The notes under the pieces were generated by a model. The model did not search any database, was not told where the DNA came from, and worked only from the letters and a program-made list of their open reading frames with translations. A DNA stretch of 8,060 nucleotides from Armatimonadota bacterium. GTDB lineage: Bacteria; Armatimonadota; Chthonomonadetes; Chthonomonadales; Chthonomonadaceae. Made by a program: the position numbers and the translations under genes. Shown here in pieces: positions 1 through 7,519 of the stretch. The stretch lies in the NCBI GenBank assembly GCA_026392135.1, contig JAPLCR010000519.1, positions 1 to 8,060 on the forward strand, written 5' to 3'. Each line of letters starts with the position of its first letter. Positions within the stretch are counted from its first letter, which is position 1.

Positions 1-30
1 ATAAGTCGCGCCGAAACGCGGAAAGTGTGC

Positions 31-36
31 TAGAAT
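31..36 (+). promoter_or_regulatory. Possible extended -10 promoter element for the sulfatase-like/deacetylase-like operon
   Basis: TAGAAT at 31-36 differs from TATAAT at one base and is preceded by TG one base upstream (28-29), giving the extended -10 form TGnTAGAAT. No convincing -35 hexamer lies 16-18 bases upstream, which extended -10 promoters can tolerate. Initiation would be expected near 42-44, giving a leader of about 80 bases before the TTG start at 125. A promoter left of the window is equally possible. Confidence 0.35.
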
Positions 37-82
37 CCATGGGGTTTGGTTCCTCCTTTGTCAGAAGAACTTTACCCCATGG
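37..82 (+). repeat. Inverted repeat upstream of the sulfatase-like gene (leader hairpin 1 or operator)
   Basis: The arms CCATGGGGT (37-45) and ACCCCATGG (74-82) are perfect reverse complements separated by 28 bases. Inside them GTTC (49-52) and GAAC (67-70) can also pair, giving an extended imperfect palindrome. The interior holds CTCCTTT (53-59), complementary to the Shine-Dalgarno stretch AAAGGAG at 110-116. If transcription starts near 43 the left arm would be largely outside the mRNA and the element would act as DNA; if it starts upstream, the whole hairpin is transcribed. There is no T-tract after it, so it is not an obvious terminator. Confidence 0.5.
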
Positions 83-124
83 GCAACACCGATTAGGCAC
101 AAACCGCTAAAAGGAGTTGCCCAT
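79..124 (+). promoter_or_regulatory. Leader hairpin abutting the TTG start codon (possible translational control)
   Basis: ATGGGCAAC (79-87) and GTTGCCCAT (116-124) are perfect 9-base reverse complements separated by 28 bases. The right arm covers the spacer between the Shine-Dalgarno AGGAG (112-116) and the TTG start (125-127), so forming the stem should hinder ribosome binding. The left arm shares bases 79-82 with the right arm of the upstream repeat (37-82), so the two stems cannot both form fully. The pairing is visible in the sequence; a regulatory role is inferred. Confidence 0.45.
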
Positions 125-1477
125 TTGTCTAAACGTCAAACCACCATGAACATCGTATTTATTGTTGTCGATACCCTACGCGCCAGCCGTCTTTCGTGTT
201 ACGGCTACGAAAAGCCCACCAGTCCGACGCTCGACGCGCTTGCGGGGGAGGGAGCGCGGTTTGCTCGCTGCTTTGCGCCCGGCATACCCACCACTCCCGC
301 GCATACCACCATGTATACGGGGCTGCACCCGCTTACTCATAACATCGTCTGCCATGGGGGGCAGGTCGACTTAGACCGCAAAATCCCCGTCCTGCCCGAA
401 CTCCTCCAAAATAGGGGCTACACAACGGCGGCGGTAGATAACCTCTACGACATCAAGCCTTGGTTGGCGCGGGGCTATGAGTTCTATATCAACCCCTCCG
501 CTCGTCATAAGTTGCGCCTGCTCGTCTCGTGCGAAGAGATAAACTCTCGCGCCATTCCTTGGATAAAGGCGCACGCGCACGAGAAGTTTTTTCTATTTCT
601 ACACTACTGGGAGCCGCACACGCCCTACCTTCCTCCGCAGAAATATCGTAACTTCTACCCCAAAGAGAGAGACCCCTACTCTTCTGAACACTCCTCGTTC
701 GCGCCCATAAAACGGCAACCCTTCTGGGGAATGTTCGGCGATACGTGGTTCAATAAGTTGGGGGGAGAGGTGACGGACGCGGAGTATATCGCCTCCCTCT
801 ACGATGCGGAGATTCGCCACGTTGACGACGGCATCGCCGAAATACTTCAGACGCTAGATGCGACAGGGCTTGCGGAGGATACTCTCGTCGTTCTGACCGG
901 CGACCATGGGGAGAGTATGTATCAGCACGATATCTATTTCGACCATCACGGTCTGTACGAGGATATTATCCACGTACCGCTGATGTTGCGTCACCCCAAA
1001 AAGATACCCGCGCAGGGCGTTCTTAGCCCCATGGTGCAACATCTCGACGTTGCGCCTACGGTCTTGGAGGCGGCGGGCGCGAATATCCCCCCTGCAATGG
1101 AGGGCAAATCCCTCTGGGGCATGGCGACGGGGCAGACCGACAAGGGGGGCTGGAACCGCGTTGTCTCTTGCGAATCGACATGGCAGGCGAAGTGGGCGAT
1201 TCGCACGGAGACGGAGAAACTCATCGTCTCTCGCGAACCCGACTTTCACAACACGCCCCCCCGCGAACTGTACGACCTCGCCGCAGACCCTGCCGAAACC
1301 CGCAACCTCGCCCTCGAACAGTGGGAGCGCGTGGACGAACTGGAGACGGAACTGGAGGAGTGGATAGCGAAGGGGTTGGCGAAATCGGGGAGGACGGAAG
1401 ACCCGCTTCGTACACAAGGTATTACACTTGGAAAGCGTTGGAATAGCTGGCTTGCGAGTCAGCGTGAACGCCTATAG
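125..1477 (+). CDS. Sulfatase-fold hydrolase/transferase with Thr in place of the formylglycine Cys/Ser
   Basis: A 450-residue protein of the alkaline phosphatase/sulfatase superfamily, presumably a two-metal hydrolase or transferase acting on phosphate, phosphonate or sulfate esters. Visible motifs are an N-terminal VDTLR strand with metal-ligand Asp16, FLFLHYWEPHTPY at 156-168, TGDHGE with Asp260/His261, HHGLYED at 274-280, and the usual C-terminal RELYDLAADPAE tail at 380-391. Where true sulfatases have C/S-x-P-x-R this protein has T-T-P-A-H (56-60), so the Cys/Ser that becomes formylglycine is Thr56 and the Arg is His60. Thr nucleophiles occur in related NPP-type phosphodiesterases and phosphonoacetate hydrolases, so sulfatase activity is doubtful. 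No signal peptide or membrane segment is seen, suggesting the cytoplasm. The TTG start is chosen because AGGAG (112-116) lies 8 bases upstream; ATG at 146 is the alternative. The next gene follows after 11 bases. Confidence 0.88.
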   Translation: MSKRQTTMNIVFIVVDTLRASRLSCYGYEKPTSPTLDALAGEGARFARCFAPGIPTTPAHTTMYTGLHPLTHNIVCHGGQVDLDRKIPVLPELLQNRGYTTAAVDNLYDIKPWLARGYEFYINPSARHKLRLLVSCEEINSRAIPWIKAHAHEKFFLFLHYWEPHTPYLPPQKYRNFYPKERDPYSSEHSSFAPIKRQPFWGMFGDTWFNKLGGEVTDAEYIASLYDAEIRHVDDGIAEILQTLDATGLAEDTLVVLTGDHGESMYQHDIYFDHHGLYEDIIHVPLMLRHPKKIPAQGVLSPMVQHLDVAPTVLEAAGANIPPAMEGKSLWGMATGQTDKGGWNRVVSCESTWQAKWAIRTETEKLIVSREPDFHNTPPRELYDLAADPAETRNLALEQWERVDELETELEEWIAKGLAKSGRTEDPLRTQGITLGKRWNSWLASQRERL

Positions 1478-1488
1478 GAGCTCGTATT

Positions 1489-2694
1489 ATGAGTATTTCA
1501 CTGCGTTATGAGTGGCAACAACGCCGCCTCCCTATTTTCTTGATAGTGGACGACCCCGCGCCCTGCCTTAACCTCGCCTACTACGAACAGTATTTCGAGA
1601 AGCACACCCGCGACGTTCCCAACAGTTTTACGGCGGCGTGGGCGGATGTGGTACAGGAGTTCGGGGTGCGCGGCAAGTTCTCCGTGCTTCCTATCCCCGC
1701 CGCCATTGGGCGCATTGACCGCCCCCTTCCTGATGTCGCCCCGCACGACCAAGCCGAGTTTCTGCGTATTATTAGAGAGCGCGTATCTCCTCAGATGGAC
1801 ATCAATATCGAGTTTCTGACACACTTTCTGGCGTGGGATATTCGCCGTGATAGACCGCTCGACTACACCGAAAAGACCATGTCCCCGTTTACAAATCGTG
1901 ACCACCTAACTGAGTATTTCATGTACGGCTTGCGGATACTGGATAACGTCGGGCTGAACCCTACAGGCGCGACTTCACCGGGAGCGGCTTGCGTGGAGAT
2001 GGAGGGGGCTTATCAGTCGGCTATTCGCACAGCGGTCAAAGAGGTGATGGGGCGACCTATCGCGTGGTATTTTCTCCATGTAGACACGCTCTCGCCTCGT
2101 GTCCTACCGCGCATTATGTCGCTGGATAGGGAGACGGGCGCGGGTTGCGTTACGATGGTGAGCGCGGGCGACGACGCTTCGTGGGATACGCAGTTCAATA
2201 TGCCTTCAACAATAGATAGCCTTATCACGGCGGACGGGCAGGCGGGCAGACTGGTAGACCTCTTTCGGAATGAGAGCGTGATAAGCTTTCACACGCACTG
2301 GCAGTCGCTCTTTTCGGAAGGACGCGCCACAGGACTGAACGACCTGCGCGTTACGCTGGGGCGTATTCGTGAGCATTTCGGTGAGCGGGTAAAGTGGATG
2401 AAATGTAGTGAACTGGCGGAGGTGACAGTCGCGCAAGCCGTCACGCGCCACGCCGTTGTTGAGAGCGAAACAGAGATAACGATAACCCTCCATTCGCCTA
2501 TCGCTTGCCCCGATTTCACGGCGACACTGCACACAGATAGGGTGGTGCATAGCGTTTTTATTGGTGGGCAGAGGTTGAAAGAGTTACCGCAAAATACTCC
2601 CGTACTGGAGGCGTACTCGTGGAGTAGTCAGCGGGGGAGCGTCACTTGGTGTGCAGATTTACCTGTGGGGGAGTCTGTGGTTAAGGTTAGTTAG
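1489..2694 (+). CDS. Putative polysaccharide deacetylase-like / glycoside hydrolase-deacetylase barrel protein
   Basis: A 401-residue protein whose family I recognise only approximately. Features recalling the NodB/polysaccharide deacetylase barrel are an early strand ending in an Asp pair (LIVDDP, Asp21-Asp22), a following GVRGKFSVLP strand (59-68), His112 in EFLTHFLAWD, a TGATSPG segment (159-165) and a late strand with SFHTHWQ (266-272). Classical deacetylases use an Asp pair and two His as a metal site; Asp22, His112, His268 and His270 are candidates here, but the standard HxxxH motif is not evident. Residues about 315-401 look beta-rich and may form a separate C-terminal domain. No signal peptide is visible. 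The start is supported by AGGAG (1476-1480), which overlaps the upstream gene's TAG stop and sits 8 bases before the ATG. That coupling indicates co-transcription with the sulfatase-like gene and action on the same substrate class. Start and extent are firm; the function is tentative. Confidence 0.75.
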   Translation: MSISLRYEWQQRRLPIFLIVDDPAPCLNLAYYEQYFEKHTRDVPNSFTAAWADVVQEFGVRGKFSVLPIPAAIGRIDRPLPDVAPHDQAEFLRIIRERVSPQMDINIEFLTHFLAWDIRRDRPLDYTEKTMSPFTNRDHLTEYFMYGLRILDNVGLNPTGATSPGAACVEMEGAYQSAIRTAVKEVMGRPIAWYFLHVDTLSPRVLPRIMSLDRETGAGCVTMVSAGDDASWDTQFNMPSTIDSLITADGQAGRLVDLFRNESVISFHTHWQSLFSEGRATGLNDLRVTLGRIREHFGERVKWMKCSELAEVTVAQAVTRHAVVESETEITITLHSPIACPDFTATLHTDRVVHSVFIGGQRLKELPQNTPVLEAYSWSSQRGSVTWCADLPVGESVVKVS

Positions 2695-2712
2695 TCTGAC
2701 CATACGGAAAAT

Positions 2713-2753
2713 AAAAAAGAAAGCCTCTGCACTATGCAGAGGCTTTCTTTTTT
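2713..2753. terminator. Bidirectional intrinsic terminator between the convergent units
   Basis: A perfect 19-bp inverted repeat has arms 2713-2731 and 2735-2753 around a three-base loop CTA (2732-2734). The GC-rich core is AGCCTCTGCA, flanked by an A tract on the left and a T tract on the right, so the RNA from either strand forms a hairpin followed by a U-run. It lies 18 bases after the deacetylase-like stop and 21 bases after the rpoC stop, and so serves both units. Confidence 0.95.
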
Positions 2754-2774
2754 GTGAGAAGGCGGAGCGGGAGG

Positions 2775-2890
2775 CTACTTCTCGTCGTCCGCCGCTTCGA
2801 TGTCGATGTCTTCACCGATAGCAGAGAAGCGCTCTAGCAGTGCGCCAAAATCCTCTTCACCATCACCGGCTTCGATGTCTATATCCTCTG
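2775..2890 (-). repeat. Acidic C-terminal tail of RpoC with an internal repeat
   Basis: The last residues of RpoC carry [13 protein letters not shown] (1498-1510) and [12 protein letters not shown] (1523-1534). They are two copies of an EDIDIEA(G/A)D unit separated by a short segment with helical character ([10 protein letters not shown]). The DNA shows the same near-repeat at about 2794-2815 and 2869-2890, with silent differences. This looks like a short internal duplication that has been kept at protein level; its role is unknown. Confidence 0.7.
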
Positions 2891-5800
2891 TTTCGTAGTC
2901 GCCCAGAGGTAGGAGCTGTTCAGGCTCCACCTTGGGTTGAGTGGGAAGCATACTTTCAGGTACTTCTATCACTCTGTCACCAGTCTCTGGTCGGCGCGGA
3001 GTGTCTACAATAAGCGGAGATCCATCCGGTTTTGCCAGTTCAAGGCTTCGGTAGTAGGGTAGCCCCGTACCTGCCGGAATAAGCCGCCCAATGATGACGT
3101 TCTCTTTGAGACCCAGCAGTTCGTCCTTCTTACCGCGCACAGAAGCCTCTGTAAGCACCCGTGTCGTTTTTTGGAACGATGCCGCAGAGAGGAAGCTCTC
3201 AGTGGCAAGGGAGGCTTCGGTAATACCGAGTAGTACCCAGTCGGCAGTTGCCTCTACCCCTCCATGGTTTCGGACGCGGGTGTTTTCATCTTCAAAGACG
3301 AATTTGTCCACGATTTGACCAGGAAGGAATCGGCTTCCGCCAGGGTTGCGAACCTTGCGTTTGCGGAGCATTTGACGCACGATGACCTCAATGTGTTTGT
3401 CATTGATATCAACGCCGGCGTGGCTCTTATACACGCTCTGGATTTCACGAATAAGGTACTCTTGTACTCCACGAGTCCCTTTTAGTTCGAGAACTTTCTG
3501 CGGGTCAAGAGGTCCTTCTGTGAGGCTATCTCCGGGGAAGACCTCTTGCTCTTCCTCTATCTGTAGGTCTCCACGATAAGGAACCAAGTAAGCACGGCGC
3601 AAGAAGAGGTTCTTGATACCGGCTTTGAGGATTTTGCGAAGGTCGGTATCCTTGATATGCTCTCCGGCTTTCACTATCGGCTCGCCGCTATCGTCCAGAA
3701 TGTCTTCTGCCGCGATAGCGTCGTTGCCTAACCCTGTGGTTGCATGGGCTTCGGTCAGCTCAACGGGCGAGTGGATAACAACGTTACGTAACCCCTTCGC
3801 TTCGATGGCTGAGATGATGCCCGCGTGTTCCGTGATGATGGCTTGACCTTTAGGCTTGCGCGACTCGAAGAGTTCTACAACGCGCAAAAGACCGCTCACT
3901 TGGTCTTCAAGAACCTTGAGGACGCTCTGAATAGAGCGAACACGCTCACGCTCAGAACCCTCTGCATCTCCAAAGTCAACGATACCCTTTCGGATGTCGT
4001 CGTGGAGTTCGCGGAGTGCCCTTTGCCGTCCCTGTTTGACGTTTGCAACACCAGTAAGGTACTTACCTGCAACGCCTCCCGTGTGGAAGGTACGCATGGT
4101 CAACTGGGTTCCGGGTTCACCGATAGACTGTGCGGCGATAATTCCAACCGCGACACCGATGTCTACAAGCCGTCCTGCCGCAAGGTCACGCCCGTAGCAC
4201 TTGGCGCAAACTCCTTGCCGGAGTACGCAGGTGAGAACGGAGCGAACTTGTATTCGCATTGGCGAGGTGATATCGTAGATGGAGTCTGCCGCCCTGTCTT
4301 TGCGGTGTGAAGTAGCACGGCGCACACTCTTTTCGAGCAGCTTTTGCGCTTCGTCGAGAGTAGTTGCCTCTCCCTTTTTGAGGTAGACCTCTCCTGTCTC
4401 TATAGAGATGATATTGTCTGTAGCGATACGGAAGGTGTCAAGGTCACGCGCAGTAGCATCGCTAATCTCTTCATTGATGGGTACGAGAACCTCCCCTGTA
4501 ATGGGGTTGTTAATACCGTCAAGAGAGTAGCGTCCACGGCAACGTTCGCTGAGTTTTTCGAGAATGTCGCCGCCTTCCAGAATCTCTTGAATCTGGGTTC
4601 CGTATGCAGTGTGGCAGTCGTGGTCACGAATAATGACATCTTGTGCCACGTCTACGAGGCGACGTGTGAGGTAGCCCGCGTCTGCGGTTCGGAGGGCGGT
4701 ATCCGCCATACCTTTTCGCGCTCCGTGGGTTGAGATGAAGAACTCAAGCACCTTCAATCCTTCATGGAAGTTGGATTTGATTGGGAGGTCTTCGATAAGG
4801 TTTCCATGCGGGTCGGTCATCAAGCCGCGCATACCTGAAAGTTGCGTGAGCTGCTTTTTGGATCCGCGTGCGCCGCTATCAGTGATTATGAAGATGGGGT
4901 TGTACTGGTCAATCCCATCCATAATTGCGTCGGCAACATCTTCAGAGGCGTGAATCCAGAGGTTCAGAACCCTGTCTTTACGTTCTGCAGACGAGAGCAA
5001 CCCTCGATTGTACTGACGGTTGATTTTCTTGACCTCATCCTCAGCACCGTTAATGATTGCGTCGCGTTTACCGGGAACCGCCATGTCCGTCATGGCTATG
5101 GTGATACCCGCCCTCATTGCATAGATGAAGCCCATCTCTTTGAGTTCATCTAGGAACTGAATGGTCGTCTCTTTACCATGGTGCTCGTAGACATCCGAAA
5201 TACACCCAGAAATCGCTTTTTTGGTTAGCGTTTTGTGTAGGTATTTAGTGCTGTATTTGAGCCTTTCCGGCAAAATCTGGTTAAAGAGAAGCCGTCCGAC
5301 GGTGGTATATTTTGCGGCATCAGCAGAGCCGTCTGGTTTGCGGAAGTGATGGTCTTCCGCCTCCTCATTAAAGCCGACTATTTGTGTGATACGCTCTGTT
5401 CCCTCTAGCATATCGGGGCGATAAGAGAGACGTACACGAATGGGCGCGTGAATGGGCAGCCGTCCCATATCATAAGCAAGCATGGCATCTGCGGGGCTAT
5501 TGAATATCTCTTCCAGAGGGCGTAGCCCTTCTGGGAGCATGGTCATATAGTAGTTCCCTAGAACGATGTCTTGCACGGGAGCGACGATGGGTCCTCCGTT
5601 TGCGGGGCTGAACAGGTTGTGCGAGGAGAGCATGAGAATGCGTGCCTCTGCCTGTGCATACGCCGAGAGGGGAACGTGAACCGCCATCTGGTCACCGTCG
5701 AAGTCTGCATTAAACGCATGGCAGACGAGTGGGTGAATCTGAATCGCCTTACCGTCTACGAGTACAGGTTCAAACGCCTGAATACCCAATCGGTGGAGGG

Positions 5801-7379
5801 TGGGGGCACGGTTTAGTAGGACGGGGTGTTCCCGAATTACCTCTTCGAGCGCATCCCATACTTCTGGGCGCATCTTGTCAATCATGCGCTTGGCGGTCTT
5901 GATGTTACTGGTGTAGCCGCGCTCTACAAGCGTCTTCATAACGAAGGGCTTGAAGAGTTCCAGAGCCATCTCTTTTGGTAGCCCGCACTGGTGCAGTTTG
6001 AGATAGGGACCGACGACGATAACAGAGCGTCCTGAGTAGTCTACGCGCTTACCCAGTAGGTTTTTGCGGAAACGTCCCTCTTTGCCTTTCAGCATATCGG
6101 AGAGAGATTTCAGGGCACGGTTATTGGAGCCTACGACGGGACGAGAGCGTCGTCCGTTATCGATAAGTGCATCCACAGCCTCTTGAAGCAACCGCTTTTC
6201 GTGGTTGACAATGGACTCTGGGGCACGAATCTCAGTTATTTTCTTGAGGCGGTTATTGCGGTTGATGATACGGCGGTAGAGGTCATTTAGGTCAGACGTA
6301 GCAAAACGCCCGCCGTCTAGCTGCACCATCGGGCGCAGTTCTGGCGATATGACGGGAACCGCGTCCATTATCATCCATTCGGGGCGTGCTTTGGAGGAGA
6401 TAAAGGCTTCTGATATCTCCAAACGCTTAATGGCGCGGATACGCTTGGGACCTTGTGTATTGGCAATCTCTTGTTGCAGCTCAAGTTTGAGCTTGTCGAG
6501 GTCTACCTCTTCCAGCAACTCTTTGACCGCTGCCGCTCCTAAGCCAGCCTTGAAACTACCTGTCCAGTCCTCTTCAAGCCGGTCAGTAAGAACATCAACA
6601 AGCCGTTCGATGGCGCGGAACTGCTCTTCTATTAGCAGTTGAGGCTTCTCTACCTTTTCAAAGAGTGTGAGGGAGGCGGCAATCTCTTCCATACGCCCAT
6701 CTGCATCCTTCTCCTCTTGCTTGATACGCTCTTGGAGATAGCTCTGCTTCTGCGCGATAATGTCTTCGTCCCAAATTACAATCTCTTCGCCCTCTGCTAG
6801 TTCGTAGTCAGGTTCGTAGTCAGGCTGGTGCCGGCTTAACTCTTTGGCGAATTCGCGTGTGAGGTCTTCGGCAATCCCGTCTTTTTCCTCTTGAATTGCC
6901 TCAATCTCTTCTTGTACCGCCGACCGAATGTCGGTGAGGTGTGCGTTGATGCGTGTGCGGTCTACATAGGTAACGATGTAGGACGCAAAGTAGAGAACTT
7001 TTTCTAGTGGGCGCGGAGTGATGTCGAGTATGAGCGCAAGGGGGCTAGGGACTCCCTTGAGGTACCAGATATGGCAAACGGGTGCGGCGAGCTCGATGTG
7101 TCCCATGCGTTCTCGGCGCACTTTACTACGGGTTACTTGAACCCCGCACCGCTCACAGACAATATCCTTAAATTTGACCTTTTTGTAGCGTCCGCAATGA
7201 CACTCCCAGTCCTTTACAGGACCGAAAATGCGTTCGCAAAAGAGTCCTTCTCGCTCTGGTTTGAAGGTACGGTAGTTAATCGTCTCCGGTTTTTTGACCT
7301 CGCCGTGCGACCAAGAGCGAATTTCGTCGGGAGAGGCAATACCGATTCGGATTTTTGCAAAAGTGCTGGCATCTGCCAT
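2775..7379 (-). CDS. rpoC: DNA-directed RNA polymerase subunit beta-prime
   Basis: The catalytic beta-prime subunit of RNA polymerase, 1534 residues from the chosen start. Visible landmarks are zinc site 1 (Cys60, Cys62, Cys75, Cys78), the active-site NADFDGD with Mg-binding Asp559, Asp561 and Asp563, the bridge helix around 886-917 ([19 protein letters not shown]), zinc site 2 (Cys922, Cys1051, Cys1058, Cys1061) and the trigger loop TMRTFHTGG with His1099. The conserved C-terminal [18 protein letters not shown] and [14 protein letters not shown] blocks follow at about 1395-1431. The start is ATG at 7379 because AGGAGG (complement of 7390-7395) lies 10 bases upstream and MADAS begins family-like sequence; a longer in-frame ATG at 7475 would run through a spacer hairpin. 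Compared with E. coli the zinc-1 to active-site distance is about 109 residues longer, a 52-residue segment interrupts the trigger loop, another extra module follows, and the tail is acidic and repeated. It lies downstream of rpoB and ends at the shared terminator. Confidence 0.98.
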   Translation of the reverse strand: MADASTFAKIRIGIASPDEIRSWSHGEVKKPETINYRTFKPEREGLFCERIFGPVKDWECHCGRYKKVKFKDIVCERCGVQVTRSKVRRERMGHIELAAPVCHIWYLKGVPSPLALILDITPRPLEKVLYFASYIVTYVDRTRINAHLTDIRSAVQEEIEAIQEEKDGIAEDLTREFAKELSRHQPDYEPDYELAEGEEIVIWDEDIIAQKQSYLQERIKQEEKDADGRMEEIAASLTLFEKVEKPQLLIEEQFRAIERLVDVLTDRLEEDWTGSFKAGLGAAAVKELLEEVDLDKLKLELQQEIANTQGPKRIRAIKRLEISEAFISSKARPEWMIMDAVPVISPELRPMVQLDGGRFATSDLNDLYRRIINRNNRLKKITEIRAPESIVNHEKRLLQEAVDALIDNGRRSRPVVGSNNRALKSLSDMLKGKEGRFRKNLLGKRVDYSGRSVIVVGPYLKLHQCGLPKEMALELFKPFVMKTLVERGYTSNIKTAKRMIDKMRPEVWDALEEVIREHPVLLNRAPTLHRLGIQAFEPVLVDGKAIQIHPLVCHAFNADFDGDQMAVHVPLSAYAQAEARILMLSSHNLFSPANGGPIVAPVQDIVLGNYYMTMLPEGLRPLEEIFNSPADAMLAYDMGRLPIHAPIRVRLSYRPDMLEGTERITQIVGFNEEAEDHHFRKPDGSADAAKYTTVGRLLFNQILPERLKYSTKYLHKTLTKKAISGCISDVYEHHGKETTIQFLDELKEMGFIYAMRAGITIAMTDMAVPGKRDAIINGAEDEVKKINRQYNRGLLSSAERKDRVLNLWIHASEDVADAIMDGIDQYNPIFIITDSGARGSKKQLTQLSGMRGLMTDPHGNLIEDLPIKSNFHEGLKVLEFFISTHGARKGMADTALRTADAGYLTRRLVDVAQDVIIRDHDCHTAYGTQIQEILEGGDILEKLSERCRGRYSLDGINNPITGEVLVPINEEISDATARDLDTFRIATDNIISIETGEVYLKKGEATTLDEAQKLLEKSVRRATSHRKDRAADSIYDITSPMRIQVRSVLTCVLRQGVCAKCYGRDLAAGRLVDIGVAVGIIAAQSIGEPGTQLTMRTFHTGGVAGKYLTGVANVKQGRQRALRELHDDIRKGIVDFGDAEGSERERVRSIQSVLKVLEDQVSGLLRVVELFESRKPKGQAIITEHAGIISAIEAKGLRNVVIHSPVELTEAHATTGLGNDAIAAEDILDDSGEPIVKAGEHIKDTDLRKILKAGIKNLFLRRAYLVPYRGDLQIEEEQEVFPGDSLTEGPLDPQKVLELKGTRGVQEYLIREIQSVYKSHAGVDINDKHIEVIVRQMLRKRKVRNPGGSRFLPGQIVDKFVFEDENTRVRNHGGVEATADWVLLGITEASLATESFLSAASFQKTTRVLTEASVRGKKDELLGLKENVIIGRLIPAGTGLPYYRSLELAKPDGSPLIVDTPRRPETGDRVIEVPESMLPTQPKVEPEQLLPLGDYETEDIDIEAGDGEEDFGALLERFSAIGEDIDIEAADDEK
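3594..3749 (-). other. RpoC extra module after the trigger loop (residues about 1211-1262)
   Basis: Recalled Bacillus and Thermus beta-prime sequences run from the segment after ELFEARxPKG almost directly into the strand leading to the TEG-x-DP motif. Here about 52 additional residues intervene. They include [20 protein letters not shown] and a following KILKAGI segment, which resembles the beta-hairpin-plus-helix pattern often seen in beta and beta-prime barrel-like modules. Boundaries are approximate because they rest on alignment by eye. Confidence 0.5.
3909..4064 (-). other. RpoC trigger-loop insertion (residues about 1106-1157)
   Basis: In Bacillus and Thermus beta-prime the trigger-loop sequence [10 protein letters not shown] is followed at once by a D-I-T-Q-G-L-P-R type segment and then ELFEAR. 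Here GGVAG (1101-1105) is followed by about 52 extra residues before the equivalent [17 protein letters not shown]. The insert begins [15 protein letters not shown] and is rich in charged, probably helical residues. It occupies the position where E. coli carries its much larger SI3 insertion. Confidence 0.65.
6465..6944 (-). other. RpoC clamp-region expansion (residues about 146-305)
   Basis: Between the first zinc site and the conserved block before the active site, RpoC has a charged stretch rich in Glu, Lys and Arg. It contains segments such as [20 protein letters not shown] and [20 protein letters not shown] that read as coiled coil. From Cys78 to Asp559 is 481 residues, against about 372 for the equivalent E. 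coli positions, so about 109 residues are extra somewhere here. Several phyla, including Actinobacteria and Thermus, carry insertions in this clamp region, so the presence of one is not unique. Exact boundaries cannot be set by eye. Confidence 0.5.
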
Positions 7380-7389
7380 GATTGAGTTT

Positions 7390-7395
7390 CCTCCT
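7390..7395 (-). promoter_or_regulatory. rpoC ribosome binding site
   Basis: The minus strand reads AGGAGG 10 bases before the ATG at 7379. This match decides the rpoC start in favour of the 1534-residue form. A small hairpin (CACCG/CGGTG, 7402-7417) sits six bases further upstream. Confidence 0.85.
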
Positions 7396-7455
7396 AGGTT
7401 GCACCGATAGGGCGGTGTATCCCGGCGATAACAGCGATACAGGCATACAAGGGAA

Positions 7456-7513
7456 AACACCCCGCCCCTTCTCACGCTGATAAAGGCGCAGAAGGGGGAG
7501 GGCGATAGGTGTT
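7456..7513 (-). promoter_or_regulatory. Structured stem-loop in the rpoB-rpoC spacer
   Basis: The 140-bp spacer (7380-7519) contains a nested inverted repeat. The outer stem is AACACC (7456-7461) with GGTGTT (7508-7513). The inner stem is CCCCTTCT (7465-7472) with AGAAGGGG (7490-7497). In the minus-strand RNA the inner stem continues as GCGC/GCGU around an eight-base loop, with one bulged G. There is no long U-run directly after it, so full termination is unlikely; an RNase III processing site, an mRNA stability element or a partial attenuator is possible. Confidence 0.55.
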
Positions 7514-7519
7514 CTGTGC

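Noticed and set aside
39..110. A 23-codon leader ORF (ATG at 39, TAA at 108-110) ending just before the sulfatase-like gene's Shine-Dalgarno
   Set aside because: It has no ribosome binding site, and if the TAGAAT element is the promoter the start codon would not be transcribed. The placement is intriguing but unsupported.
854..1417. 187-codon open frame on the minus strand within the sulfatase-like gene
   Set aside because: It lies antisense to a gene with clear family motifs, and its product shows no recognisable domain; a shadow frame.
3825..4310. 161-codon open frame on the plus strand within rpoC
   Set aside because: It is antisense to conserved RpoC blocks including zinc site 2 and the trigger loop; a shadow frame without its own start signals.
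7402..7417. Small hairpin CACCG/CGGTG upstream of the rpoC ribosome binding site
   Set aside because: A five-base stem with a six-base loop is easily expected by chance and does not cover the Shine-Dalgarno.
7425..7439. Repeated GCGATA units in the rpoB-rpoC spacer
   Set aside because: Two six-base copies are too short and too few to call a repeat array or a protein-binding site.
7380..7475. Upstream in-frame ATG at 7475 extending RpoC by 32 residues
   Set aside because: The extension has no family-like sequence, crosses the spacer structure, and the ATG at 7379 has an AGGAGG 10 bases upstream.
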